Of a stretch of 64,000 bases of DNA, positions 44,865 to 55,043 are shown piece by piece; positions within the stretch are counted from its first letter, which is position 1; each line of letters opens with the position of its first letter. The translations under genes and the position numbers were made by a program. This DNA comes from Cryoendolithus antarcticus (taxonomy: Eukaryota > Ascomycota > Dothideomycetes > Cladosporiales > Cladosporiaceae), in assembly GCA_002077065.1 (NCBI GenBank), contig NAJO01000049.1, forward strand, positions 238,916 to 302,915. Direction: 5' to 3'. The notes under the pieces were generated by a model that saw only the letters and a list, made by a program, of their open reading frames with translations, was not told where the DNA came from and ran no database searches.

Positions 44865-46166
44865 ATGCCAGCGCCTGACGTAGCGCATGGTTGGATCAGC
44901 TCTCCAGATGGACGCGGGACATTGGACGTGCTATGGTCTTGCACCATCACAATCGTACTGTGCTCGTGGTCGGTCCTATGCCTCAACATACCGCGCCGAG
45001 GGAAGGGCTACTGGAAGAATCTCGGCCACAAATGCATTTGGGTCGTTTTTACCATTGTGTTCCCCGAGGTTGTGACTGCGCTCGCTGCTGAGCAGTGGTC
45101 ATCTGCACGTCAGTCCGTGGCAGACTTCAGGAAGTCTCGATTTGTCCAGCAAGATTGCATATGGTCAGTCAGGCATGCCTTCTTTGCCGACATGGGCGGT
45201 TTCATGCTGCGAGAGCCACCTACGAATGCGTCCGTGGGCCCACGCTTCAAAGACATCCCCATAGATGCTGTCCAAATCTTGTGGCTCGCCGAGAAGGGTT
45301 ACATACACTGGCCAAACATCTCCGAGGAGCAGATCCGCGACAAGAACAAAGCTGATGGGTTTGCCCGCCTTTTGACGGTGATTCAGATCGTCTGGTTCGG
45401 AATCTCTTGCCTTGGCCGCGCAGCCCAGCGATTGCCAATTTCGTCACTAGAACTCGGAACCATCGCTTACGTTTTCTGTACCATACCAACTTTCTTCTTC
45501 TGGTCCAACAAACCCTTAGATGCTGAGACAGTGGAGATCATTAATGCTACTACTTCCATGGCTGAGATCCTCGCACAAACCGGGTCTAAAGAAGCCACCC
45601 TGTACGACCTCACACCACTCGACTTCATCAACCCCCCGCAGGGGCTTAGTCTGCTGTCGCTCTTTTGGGACGGCTTCGGCTACCCTTTCTTGCCGAGGAC
45701 TACTGACAAGCGCCCCGTCGAGACGTTTCCAAACAGAAAGGCCACACCACCACGAGGTCTTAGTGCACTCGAGCTAGCTGTCGGAGCGTTCATTGGCCTA
45801 GGATACACTGGGATTCACGTCATTGGCTGGAATTTCCACTTCCCCACCGACGTCGAGCTGCTACTTTGGCGCATATCGGGTTGCGTCATCGTTGGTATGG
45901 TCGTGGTCTATCTGTTCGCACTGGCAGTCATCACTTTCGGGTTCAAAAAGATCGCCAAAGCCCTGTACGGTATCGATGCCAATGTGCCCAACGACCTGCG
46001 GAGTGCTGTGCCAGCATCTGCACAAACCGCAGTGTTCGCACTAGCATCGGTCTTGTATACAACCGCCAGGCTCTATATCATCGTTGAAGCCTTCACCAGC
46101 TTGCGAGCACAGCCGATGGGTGTGTACATGACTGTTGAGTGGAACAACTTTCTTCCACATTTCTAG
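44865..46166 (+). CDS. Multi-pass membrane protein of unknown function
   Basis: Single exon of 433 aa from the first in-frame ATG (44865); the frame is open 27 nt further up without an ATG. About seven hydrophobic segments are visible: near residues 25-45, 60-80, 180-198, 208-228, 308-330, 345-368 and 395-415. Between segments 2 and 3 is a conserved-looking hydrophilic loop with RHAFFADMGGFML and FKDIPIDAVQILWLAEKGYI. Large fungal families with this look (WSV.CLNIP near the start, HAFFADMGGF in the loop) are common in Pezizomycotina, but I know no function for them. No enzyme motif seen. Confidence 0.75.
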   Translation: MPAPDVAHGWISSPDGRGTLDVLWSCTITIVLCSWSVLCLNIPRRGKGYWKNLGHKCIWVVFTIVFPEVVTALAAEQWSSARQSVADFRKSRFVQQDCIWSVRHAFFADMGGFMLREPPTNASVGPRFKDIPIDAVQILWLAEKGYIHWPNISEEQIRDKNKADGFARLLTVIQIVWFGISCLGRAAQRLPISSLELGTIAYVFCTIPTFFFWSNKPLDAETVEIINATTSMAEILAQTGSKEATLYDLTPLDFINPPQGLSLLSLFWDGFGYPFLPRTTDKRPVETFPNRKATPPRGLSALELAVGAFIGLGYTGIHVIGWNFHFPTDVELLLWRISGCVIVGMVVVYLFALAVITFGFKKIAKALYGIDANVPNDLRSAVPASAQTAVFALASVLYTTARLYIIVEAFTSLRAQPMGVYMTVEWNNFLPHF

Positions 46167-47716
46167 CTGGCCACGGCAGCGGCTTACACCCGGCCTCTAA
46201 TATGAAAACATTGCACTTCCACGTCGGGGTCAGCCTGGATCACTCAATCTGTCCCCGCTCCACCGTAGCAGGTATTTGTTATTCTCTCATGACCATGCAG
46301 GTATATTACAGCACGTGCATGATCGAGCGCCTTGCAACATCACCCCGTCTGTCGGACAGATCTGGAGCTTTCAATGCCATAAACTCCTTATTCGAAGATT
46401 GCTTGGGACTACCTGTCGCTCAACTGTGCAGCTAGAGCGACGGTTGCATTCGCGACGTTTCGGTAGTAGCACATGGATCCTCGGACTTGTAGAAGGGAGG
46501 GGATCCTACCATTGCGAAGACAGTGCTCGGATGAGCGGGCAGTAGGCGTGCGTAGGCGGTAGCCCTTCCGATGAAAGTCACGCTCTGCCAGCGGTGAAGA
46601 TTTGTGGCATGCAATGAGTGCATGTAATATATGCGCTGCACAGCAACGCGGCACATCTATGAAGTACACTCCTCGCCCGCCTGCGGGCTTATAGACCTGC
46701 AGACATGCACTACTGCAGGTCCGAGTACACGAGTTCGAGGTGCTGCGTGCGTCAGGTAGTTCGCAATCATCTACATTGCATTTTCGCGCAGCCGTTATGT
46801 ATGAAGTAGAGAGAGCATGGCACGTTGTAGACGGTAGACGAAAGACTCGGCTTGGCAAAGCTGCGCGTGTACTTTCTATTCGTAGCTTGGTGCGTGGAAG
46901 AAGTAGAAGTTCCACCACTCACACCACGTGCCCTTGGTGCCCTTCCATCCCAAAGCCAAGTCAAACTCTCTTATCGCATCTGGCAGGAGACAGATCGTAC
47001 CTTGCGCCACTTGTCGATCTGGAGAAAGCGAGGGACAGACAGCAATTGTCGTGGCGCGTAATCTCAGTACCCGGATCCCCGACTCTGCTCCTCCATCGTA
47101 TCCGAGGTGAACCGATCTCAATCGCCTCAAAGCAGGCCGGAGGAATCAGCTCCGATAGTCGTCACCACCGACTCGCAACACGAAACACACATCCCGCCAG
47201 ATGCTATCAATTTAGCCATCTGCCCCACCACGCGCATTCAGGCGCTACGCCATAGGACCCCACATCGGGCAGGAGGGGCTCTCCAGATCCTTCGTAACCA
47301 TTGGCAGTGCGCGCGCACCGGTTGGCGATTGCGGGCCATGTGGCAGGGCGATGGAGTATGGGTGAAGTCGGGGCAGTTTGCTGGTGATTAAATGCACTGC
47401 TCGAGCCGCTGCCGGCAGAATGATGCTGTATCAGGTGAAGACTCTGCAGTCGGTCATTTGCTCGCTCTTGGTCTGCCTGTCCTTGTCACATGCCGAGCAA
47501 TGTCTTCTGTGGTAGGCCAAACGCTGTTGAGGTATGCAGGCCCTGACAGGCTACGTGGGACGTATATAAGAGCCGCAGAGTGGCTAATATTTATTTTCTA
47601 CCAGAAACGCTTCACTTTTCACACGCGCATCTGCTCCTCTTAGACGTACTCGACAGATCCAAAATCAGCTCAGACTCGCACCCTTGAGATCACAAAGAAC
47701 TTACGCCACCGCAAAT
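46167..47716. other. Intergenic, about 1.5 kb, with xylose reductase promoter at the end
   Basis: No gene recognised. The last 150 nt hold a TATA-like element and a pyrimidine-rich leader. Confidence 0.45.
47563..47570 (+). promoter_or_regulatory. TATA box upstream of the xylose reductase gene
   Basis: TATATAAG lies 154 nt upstream of the ATG at 47717, followed by a C/T-rich leader. Position and match fit a core promoter for a strongly regulated gene. Confidence 0.55.
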
Positions 47717-48999
47717 ATGGTCGCACCTACTGTCAAGCTGAACAATGGCCGTGAGATGCCGATTGTGGGCTTTGGTCTATGGTAAGTCGAGATTTGATGA
47801 TCCTTCTCCAGAACTCTAGAGTCCTCTAGTGCTGCTGGCTGCCACACTGCGTGGAGAGTCTAAGCTCGAGGAAGCCAGCGAGGGCCAGTGCTGGATTGTC
47901 AATCCTGTCGTTCGTACAGTAGCACTCTGGATACCTCTGCACCTAAGGCTCTTCATATCGCGGCGCAACTTTTGTTGCACAAGAGGCACTAGGCTTTGGA
48001 AGAGCGAAAATGGACGATCTCAAGCAATGACTGACATACCCATAGGAAAGTCGACAACGCCACCTGCGCCGACACCGTCTACAACGCCATCAAGTCCGGC
48101 TACCGCCTCTTCGATGGCGCCTGCGATTACGGCAACGAGACCGAGTCCGGTCAGGGTGTCAAGCGCGCCATTGACGAGGGTCTAGTGAAGCGCGAGGATC
48201 TCTTCATTGTCTCCAAGCTGTGGAACTCCTTCCACGACAAGGAGCAAGTTGCACCGATCTGCAAGAAGCAGCTCGCAGACTGGGGTGTGGACTACTTCGA
48301 TCTCTACATCATCCACTTCCCCATCGCGCTCAAGTACGTCGATCCCAAGACCCGCTACCCGCCCGGATTCTTCTACGAGGACGACAAGCTTGCGTTCAGC
48401 AAGACTTCGCTCGCGGAGACCTACTCAGCGATGGAGGAGCTGTACGAGCTGGGTCTGATCAAGAGCTTGGGTATCTCCAACTACAACGGCGCACTCATGC
48501 TCGACCTTTTCCGCTACGCCAAGCAGGTCCCGCAAACCCTGCAAATCGAGCACCACCCATACCTCACCCAGGAGGGTCTCGTCGGCATCTGCAAGGAGCA
48601 CGACGTTGCAGTCACCGCCTACTCCTCGTTCGGCCCAGCGTCGTTCGTCGAGCTCAACATGCAGAAGGCAAAGGATACCCCGCTCCTCTTTGATCACGAG
48701 GTGATCAAGACCATCAGCGAGAAGCACAGCAAGACTCCTGCGCAGGTCCTGCTCCGCTGGTCCACACAGCGCGGTATTGCCGTCATCCCCAAGAGCAACA
48801 ACCAGAACCGTCTGGCGCAGAACCTGGATGTGTGCAGCTTCGATCTGTCGGAGGATGAGCTCAAGAAGATCAGCGCGCTGGACCAGAACATGCGGTTCAA
48901 CAACCCCGTGAACGTGAGTATCTTGCCGATATTTCCGAGGCTTGTAAGCTTGCTGACTTTTCTTCACAGTACGGCATCAACATCCCGATCTTCGCATAG
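47717..48999 (+). CDS. xyl1: NAD(P)H-dependent D-xylose reductase (aldo-keto reductase 2 family)
   Basis: Three exons, 47717-47781, 48046-48913 and 48970-48999, give 320 aa, the usual length for the family. Introns are 264 nt and 56 nt; the first is unusually long for this window. The catalytic tetrad is visible as Asp45, Tyr50, Lys79 (VSKLWN) and His112 (YIIHFP). The cofactor motif [13 protein letters not shown] is the Lys-Ser-x-Asn-Arg signature of xylose reductases that bind the NADPH 2'-phosphate. The last exon is only nine codons (YGINIPIFA). It reduces D-xylose to xylitol, the first step of fungal pentose catabolism. The TATA box at 47563 suggests inducible expression. Confidence 0.93.
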
Positions 49000-49716
49000 A
49001 TGTAGATATAGACATGTACAATTTCTCTCTACCAAGTATCAAGTAATGCCATTCTCACCTAGCTTGTTCTTCTCAAAAGATCGAAGCGTGCAGCTGGAAG
49101 CAGGTTGCCTCTCCTTCACTGTTGAATGTCTGATCCGCGTCCACACATAGGCACCAAGCCAGCTGCCAAGCATATCACAGCGGCACTTACATGAGCTGTG
49201 CCTGTAGGACAAGCCCCTGGAGTAACAGAATCTACTACGAACTTCGGTCTGATCCATGGTGACCAACCACGCGAGTGACAAGAGAAGCGGACCACTCGAC
49301 AGGCTGACCATTGGCACTGCTCGTATGCACTGCAGTGCAATGTGGGAGACCTGTCAGTGCTTCCTAGGAGAGCGTCCGGAGGGACGGTATTCTCTCCGAC
49401 AGGGTGCCTACCAATCCACTGTTGTGGTGCTGCGAATATTAGCATTGTCGAACGTAGTGAATCACTGAGTGGTTCGCTTCTTCTGTCATCCGCGTGCCAA
49501 CCTAAGTCGATTATCACCAGGTTCTCAAAATCTGCGAAAAGGGTGGAGTCGGCATACACAACGGAGCATCCGACGTTCAGGTGCAAGTTGCGTTGATCTC
49601 ATATATTCGTATGTACATATGTACCATGCATCCCGTATGTATAGTGGGTATCTCGCCTGTATGTCCAACGCCAGGCTGACCCACAGCCTCCCAATATAGG
49701 TTCAAGAAGACTCCGC
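49000..49716. other. Intergenic between convergent genes, no gene seen
   Basis: About 720 nt between the xyl1 and Ppn2-like 3' ends. No recognisable content. Confidence 0.45.
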
Positions 49717-51063
49717 TCACCAGTACTCTTCGCACTTAGCGCTCACGATCTCTGTGCGGCCTCTCGCATCCAGCACCATGGCTGTAAGGTGGCCGCCCGA
49801 GACGCAGCCGGAGTCTAGCCCTTTCGTCCATCTCTTCAGACTCAGTCCGACTTTGCTGTCATGCCCATACACCACCACTTGAGGTTTTGGCGAGTGCTCG
49901 TGGTGCTTGCGACCTGTCACTGTACTCATGATGCTTTCCAAGCTCGTCTTCGTATTCTGCAGCCATGCCTTGTCTGCGCCGTGCATACCGCCATCCGCGT
50001 CCAGACCACTCAGCGACTTGCCCTTAAACAGGTGCTCCGCATACCAATTCCATATGTCTATCCACGGCCTGAACCGTTCGCCCTTCCTCTTCTTTCCAGT
50101 CGCGTGTTCCGAGGAAGGAGTGTGTGACTTGCCTGTCAGACTGCGCATGTTCATGACGAAGTAGGGATCCTGCTTCTCCAGTGGCACGTCTGGGACTAAG
50201 CCGGCGTGAACGACCAGGATCTCCTCAGCCAGGGGAGAGTCTTTCTTGGCCGAGGGTCTGAGGGCGAGTGGAAGTGCTGGGATCCGCAAGATGAGTGGCA
50301 TGCGCTCCAGATACGCAAAATGACGCTTCTTGAAGTGCTTGATCAGTTTGCGGTCTTCCTTGGCCTTGTTACTGCGTAGGACATTGACTGCGTCGTCTTC
50401 GCTTGCAACGTCGGAGGATTTGGCTGAGGCGAGAATACGATCTTCGTGATTGCCTCGTACACTTGTGGCGTGGAGACGAATGAGCTCATCCAATACTCCA
50501 GCGCTATCGGGTCCTTTCGAGATGACATCTCCGGTCGCGATGAGGTGGTCATTGGTGGCGTCGAAGTGCACGGCTTCCAGTAGCGACAAGAGCTCTTTTC
50601 GGCAGCCATGAATATCGCCGACGAACACCAGCCGCCTCTTCCCATGCGCATCGCCCTCACCACCTGGAAGTAATTGCGTGGGGAGGAACTGAATTTTGGC
50701 ACCACCATGTTTCCACTGACCACCTTTTGCTATACTGTATGTCCCATTTTGCCGCAGCCTGAAGCCTTCTACGAGTTCGTAGTCTTCGACCAAACTAGGC
50801 TGAACATGCCAGCGCCAGGCATATACAAGCGCAGCGACAAATAGCAGAGCATATACTATCATCCTCCTGCCCCTCGATGAGATAAGGATGTTCGGCACCG
50901 AATTCTCGTTCTCCAAGTCACAGCATCCCAGTTCTTCATGCTCGTCTGCATCGTAGCCTGATTTCTCATGTTGCCATGCATTTGATATCCGGTCTATGAG
51001 CAAGCCACGGCGCTCATCATGTCTTCGCTTGTCGTCTCTGCTGCTGCGCTGTGAGCCCGACAT
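49717..51063 (-). CDS. ppn2: Membrane-anchored PPP metallophosphatase, Ppn2-like endopolyphosphatase
   Basis: Single exon of 448 aa; the frame extends upstream, but the first ATG is at 51063. A short basic cytosolic N-terminus is followed by one membrane segment (residues 68-83, RMIVYALLFVAALVYAW), giving type II topology. The calcineurin-like fold has the metal motifs GDIHG (149-153), GDVISKG, SVRGNHEDR and, near the end, VVYGHDSKVGL. This arrangement matches yeast Ppn2 (YNL217W), a vacuolar zinc-dependent endopolyphosphatase delivered by its membrane anchor. Basic insertions (KKRHF, GKKRKGERF) may bind polyphosphate; that is inference. No close functional neighbour. Confidence 0.85.
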   Translation of the reverse strand: MSGSQRSSRDDKRRHDERRGLLIDRISNAWQHEKSGYDADEHEELGCCDLENENSVPNILISSRGRRMIVYALLFVAALVYAWRWHVQPSLVEDYELVEGFRLRQNGTYSIAKGGQWKHGGAKIQFLPTQLLPGGEGDAHGKRRLVFVGDIHGCRKELLSLLEAVHFDATNDHLIATGDVISKGPDSAGVLDELIRLHATSVRGNHEDRILASAKSSDVASEDDAVNVLRSNKAKEDRKLIKHFKKRHFAYLERMPLILRIPALPLALRPSAKKDSPLAEEILVVHAGLVPDVPLEKQDPYFVMNMRSLTGKSHTPSSEHATGKKRKGERFRPWIDIWNWYAEHLFKGKSLSGLDADGGMHGADKAWLQNTKTSLESIMSTVTGRKHHEHSPKPQVVVYGHDSKVGLSLKRWTKGLDSGCVSGGHLTAMVLDARGRTEIVSAKCEEYW

Positions 51064-51644
51064 GATCGAACTGCTGCAGCGTGCCTGTGAGATGAGATCA
51101 TAGAGTGTACATGGAAACACGGAAGGTCTGAGATGCAGGAATTTTCATGAAGACTTCGTTAAATAAATTACTTCACCTCGGAGAATCAGTCTCAGGCAAC
51201 AGCCTTCATACCAACATAGTCTAGTCACATCTTTGTCGGCGCAACTGCGATGGAGATTCAAGCTTCTGCCGACTGCCCACGTGCTCGAGGTTGTTGGTCC
51301 TGCCGCGCGGCGAGTCGGGGGCGGGACGAGGATGACTCAGCAGTCATTGGCACCATTCTATAGCAACGCAGACCGACTTTGGATGCGGAATGAACTCTTC
51401 TGTGGTCGTGATCAGCTGGCTTCAGATGACAACTGTGTTGCCAGGATCTCTGTCTTGACTACTGAATAGCTTCGATCGTGGAATGCCTGAAGCTCGGCGA
51501 TGCAGTGCTTTGGCAGGAGTATCAGGTCTAGCTACCCCTTCGAACAAGAAACACAGCTTTGCATTGTATTGGACTGGAGCTCTGAACACGCGAGGCTACT
51601 TGTGAGCAGATTGCTAACTTCAGATTGGGGCCCGATGATCTCGA
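51064..51644. other. Spacer upstream of ppn2 and downstream of the SET gene
   Basis: About 580 nt; no gene recognised. Confidence 0.4.
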
Positions 51645-52406
51645 TCATGGTACATCTATGGCGGGATGCGGCGCAGCTGGCGTTCCACACTGGCACTGGA
51701 TACGCTGATCACGAAAGTACTTTGTCCCATACGCCGAGGTCAGCTCAGTATTAGGTTGGACCACGCCCCGTGTCCTTATAGTGATCACGTTACGTTTGCC
51801 AACCGTGCCGCTCCGGACATACAAGTTGGGCGTACAGCTCGAGTTTATGAACCGAGTCCAGTTGGCTGCTCTTGAGCCTTCGATAATCGCCTTCCCGCGC
51901 TTCAGAGGGTAGTTGTAGGCCAAGCCTCTGCTGTTTCTCTCCGATCTTAGTTGTCCAAGATACTCGCCCACGCACTGGTTGGCCACGAGCGTGGTGGTAG
52001 GCCCAGTCCAGACGCCGTAGCCCATTACACCATTGGAACCTCTGATCTCCAGACCTGCTCGGTCGTTGACCGTGACCGCACGCTTCCAGGCGTCGTAGCA
52101 TCTCCTGGACTGGGCTTGTGAGCTTATGGCTGTGCTGCAGTGCTCGCAGATGTCTGTGTCAGCGGTCCATACTGCTTCTGCAACATTGCGGGGACCAGCG
52201 TAGCGGACACATGGTATTCTGTGCGTCTTATTTCTCATTGCTTCCGAGAATTCTGAGACCTTGCATTCGTGCTTGTCTATTCGCCTCACCCTGGGGATGA
52301 CGCGCTGCGCCGTGGAACCGGGCCACGTAGCGTAGAACTTCTTCGGGTCTTGCGTAGCCATGGCGGACGATGCGCGCACATGATACTGTGACCCTGGGAC
52401 GTGCAT
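51645..52406 (-). CDS. Small SET-domain protein, divergent
   Basis: Single exon of 253 aa. The ATG at 52406 is first; a second at 52361 (MATQDPKKF) has better context. After about 90 residues with a CEHC pair comes a SET-like core: GLEIRGSNGVMGYGVW (SET-N glycine motif), VGEYLGQLR (EYxGE-like), RFINSSCTPNLYV (usually NHSCxPN, here Ser replaces His) and ELTSAYGTKYF (usually ELTxDYG, here Ala replaces Asp). A CQCG at the end is half of a post-SET zinc site. The fold call is good; activity is doubtful given the substitutions. Target unknown. Confidence 0.72.
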   Translation of the reverse strand: MHVPGSQYHVRASSAMATQDPKKFYATWPGSTAQRVIPRVRRIDKHECKVSEFSEAMRNKTHRIPCVRYAGPRNVAEAVWTADTDICEHCSTAISSQAQSRRCYDAWKRAVTVNDRAGLEIRGSNGVMGYGVWTGPTTTLVANQCVGEYLGQLRSERNSRGLAYNYPLKRGKAIIEGSRAANWTRFINSSCTPNLYVRSGTVGKRNVITIRTRGVVQPNTELTSAYGTKYFRDQRIQCQCGTPAAPHPAIDVP

Positions 52407-53093
52407 GCCATGTTACGCAAGACTGAAATAATGTCACGCCGGATTCGGACAAAGAGCGTAGTGGAGGAGACGACTTGACCGAGAGACAGTGCCGATGCTA
52501 GACAAAGCCGTGATTTGGCCATTCGTTTACGAAATCGCGGTCCTGTTCACTGCGTTGCACGGAAAGCCGCAAGCCAACGTTTGTCGACATAGATTGAAAC
52601 GAGTGGTCGCACCTTGTAGCTGCTCTATGTGCCGGTGAGGCGGTCACTATGATGGACCTACTCGCCAAGGTAGCGCACGGTAGAATCGTGAGCCATGGTC
52701 CCGACTCCTCGAGTGTTATGCAGGTATGAGACAAAGAAATATGATATCTGGACTTGTACTTACTCGACTTGACAAAGGATAAGCATGATGGACGCAGGAG
52801 GGTCAATGATGCCGCGGTCATGTCTACGGGTATTGACGCCTCGACGCCACCAAGGCGTATCGGGCGGGTAACGCACATAGTCTCTCCTGGGGACTCGCAG
52901 CATGGTTAAGGGATCTTGTTCCCGCTCTGCTTGACATTGACTTGCTTTCTCAGCAGCCTCGCGTACTTTGGCAAGGCTCAAATCTCGAGACTCAGTATGT
53001 TTCGGGGCTTAGATCCAATGAAGTGATCTGACACCCAGCTCTCGTATGCACAGTGTTATTACATATCGTACAGTCTCGATCGCTCGTCATCGC
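52407..53093. other. Spacer with a possible unannotated exon
   Basis: On the - strand 52997-52760 an open frame reads SLAKVREAAEKASQCQAERE and RRDYVRYPPDTPWWRRGVNT, then meets a good donor (GAGTAAGT near 52762). It has no upstream ATG before a stop and no obvious partner exon. It may be part of an unrecognised gene or chance. Confidence 0.25.
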
Positions 53094-54032
53094 TCACGCT
53101 TTCGCTTCCTCTCGCAGCGGTGCCAGATCCCCTTCTGTGAACGCCTTAGCCATCCACGGACTGCGCGTATCGCCAAAGGGCTCCACGACCTCTGCAGGTG
53201 ACCCGAACGATACCGCAGCGGCTGTCACTTGCGCGTCCGTCACACGTCCCATTCTCGCGATCTCTTGACGCAGATATGCCACCACAGCGCTGATATCGAC
53301 GATATCTGCATCTTCGCTCGCTTGCCAGATGTTTCGCCAGACGGCCGCCGCTAGAACAGCATCTCCCTTGACCAAGCCCTCATCGTAGCTCAGCAGTGTT
53401 CCTCGCCACTGCTGCCAAAAGTCCTTGAGGTACTTATTCCGCACCCCTTTCGCCGCCATGCCATGATACATCGCCATCCGATCCTCGGCTGCGTAGAAGA
53501 AATGATCGAGTAGATTCTGTTCCCAGATGCGGACGTGCTCCTTCGGAAATGCGCGTAATCTTGTTGTGATGATGTACATGTGCAGGAACATTACTTGCGC
53601 CCAGATGTTGAAGGTTACTGGAAGTTCGAGCCCGCCTGCTGCCCGAGTCTCGAACCACCAGCCCGTGCCTTGACCGACATCTTCGCCTTTGTCGTTCTTT
53701 GGTGCCGGATGACTCTCGACAGTGTAATTGCAGGTCGAAGCGCAGACTTTGAACAGATCTTCGGTGGCGCCATACGCTACATAAGGCTCTGTCGTGCTTC
53801 GAAGCGCTGGGCTATCGCGGAGGGACGCGATAAGCTTGCTCTGTGTCGAGGAAGGTCCTGGAGGTGGCGGCGTGATGGGCTTTGGCGCTTTGAATACTGG
53901 GAGATCCGGTGCTGCTGATCTCGACTGCGATGCATGGATTGCTCTGACGGAAGGGCGAGGCTGGCGGTGTTGGCGGAAGAGCTGATGGCGGAGACTGCGC
54001 ACTACCGTCGAGGTGGCGTTGGAGGTCGACAT
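53094..54032 (-). CDS. cbp3: Cytochrome bc1 complex assembly chaperone Cbp3 (UQCC1 family), mitochondrial
   Basis: Single exon of 312 aa; the first in-frame ATG is 54032. The N-terminus is Arg/Ser/His-rich without acidic residues (VVRSLRHQLFRQHRQPRPSV), a mitochondrial presequence. The ubiquinol-cytochrome c chaperone domain follows: PVTFNIWAQVMFLHMYIITT, RAFPKEHVRIWEQNLLDHFF, YAAEDRMAMYHGM, VRNKYLKDFWQQWRG and LLSYDEGLVKGDAVLAAAVW. Cbp3, with Cbp6, binds the mitoribosome exit and newly made cytochrome b for complex III assembly. It is divergent from atg33 with only 180 nt between start codons. Confidence 0.92.
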   Translation of the reverse strand: MSTSNATSTVVRSLRHQLFRQHRQPRPSVRAIHASQSRSAAPDLPVFKAPKPITPPPPGPSSTQSKLIASLRDSPALRSTTEPYVAYGATEDLFKVCASTCNYTVESHPAPKNDKGEDVGQGTGWWFETRAAGGLELPVTFNIWAQVMFLHMYIITTRLRAFPKEHVRIWEQNLLDHFFYAAEDRMAMYHGMAAKGVRNKYLKDFWQQWRGTLLSYDEGLVKGDAVLAAAVWRNIWQASEDADIVDISAVVAYLRQEIARMGRVTDAQVTAAAVSFGSPAEVVEPFGDTRSPWMAKAFTEGDLAPLREEAKA

Positions 54033-54212
54033 GGTCAATGGGTGCGATTAGGTTGCGGTGCGGTGTTCCTCATCTCCAAATAATTGATGATGTCGATACT
54101 CTGCTTAGTCACAGCTGCATGACCATCACCGCGGCTACGACATGGCTGGAGATGTAAGGTACCTGAGCTGTCCGTGATACTGTCATTGTCGTTAACATAT
54201 CACACGATCAAC
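54033..54212. promoter_or_regulatory. Compact bidirectional promoter of cbp3 and atg33
   Basis: 180 nt between two ATGs on opposite strands, both for mitochondrial proteins. Contains CTCCAAATAATTGATGA and other AT-richer stretches but no motif I can name. Confidence 0.5.
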
Positions 54213-54734
54213 ATGGCACTCTTCGTGACGACGTGTAAGTTCGTGGGGACGATCAGCTTGGGCTTGCTGACTGTGAGCGTCGATGTATTCTCAGTAGCAT
54301 CACCTTCAAGCAGCTGACAGCTCTGCCAGGGCGTATCATACACCCTCTCCACCCAGTCCCTCCCATCACTCCTCACCCTACCCAGCGCGAGACCCGCAGC
54401 ATACACTCTCGCGCAATCAACACGACTTGCGACACTGCACATCCGGACGCTAGCCGCCATCTCGACCATCTCACTTGGCCTCGCATACGCGCTCAGTCCC
54501 TCACGAGTCCGTCACCCGTATCTGCTATGGACGGGCTTGACGGCAGCAGTGAGCGGGGGCTACAAGTTCATGCGACCCACAGCTCTGATCGCTGAGCTTG
54601 AAAGTGAGGACGTCAATGGTGAGCAAGTCGAGCGGAGGGCACGGGAACAGCAATGGGTGGAAATGGTGAGGGGAGCTGTGAGTGGCGTAGGCTTTGTGAT
54701 GGGTGTTGTCGGGATCTGGGGTGATGGAGCATGA
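54213..54734 (+). CDS. atg33: Mitophagy protein Atg33
   Basis: Two exons, 54213-54272 and 54330-54734, give 154 aa; no single frame covers it, so it is easily missed. The 57-nt intron has GTGAGC, GCTGAC and TGCCAG; an ACAG 9 nt earlier is an alternative acceptor that adds three residues. The spliced junction KFVGTISLGLLT-GVSYTLSTQSLPSLLTLPSA is the Atg33 signature. Four membrane segments follow (about residues 10-30, 60-77, 83-103 near HPYLLWTGLTAAVSGGYKF, and 135-152). Yeast Atg33 is a mitochondrial outer-membrane protein needed for mitophagy in stationary phase. The divergent partner is cbp3. Confidence 0.85.
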
Positions 54735-55043
54735 TTAAATTCAGCCGATGGTAGCGGTGAGGAATCTACACTATGACGAATGAATGTACGCGGGTCGCAC
54801 GGTAGGAGGATTGGGCATAAGCTCCTCTCCATCGCACGATTGCAGGTGCCTTTGCATATACTCTCTGACGCTTCTCTGGTTTCTTCTCCAATGATCTGCT
54901 GACCCATGGAAACTCAGTCGGGCCATAGTGAAAGCAAGTGTGTTGTCCGCTTTCGCTCTGCCAGTGGTCTGAGACGAGCCGTTGGCATCGAATCATGCCT
55001 ACGGGCTGCCGAGATATGGGATCGCATCATTGATTACAATATC
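54735..55043. other. Spacer between convergent atg33 and the dienoyl-CoA reductase gene
   Basis: About 310 nt, no gene seen. Confidence 0.4.

Noticed and set aside
46693..46720. Inverted repeat GACCTGCAG / CTGCAGGTC
   Set aside because: A 9-bp stem with a 10-nt loop and no associated feature; expected by chance at this length scale.
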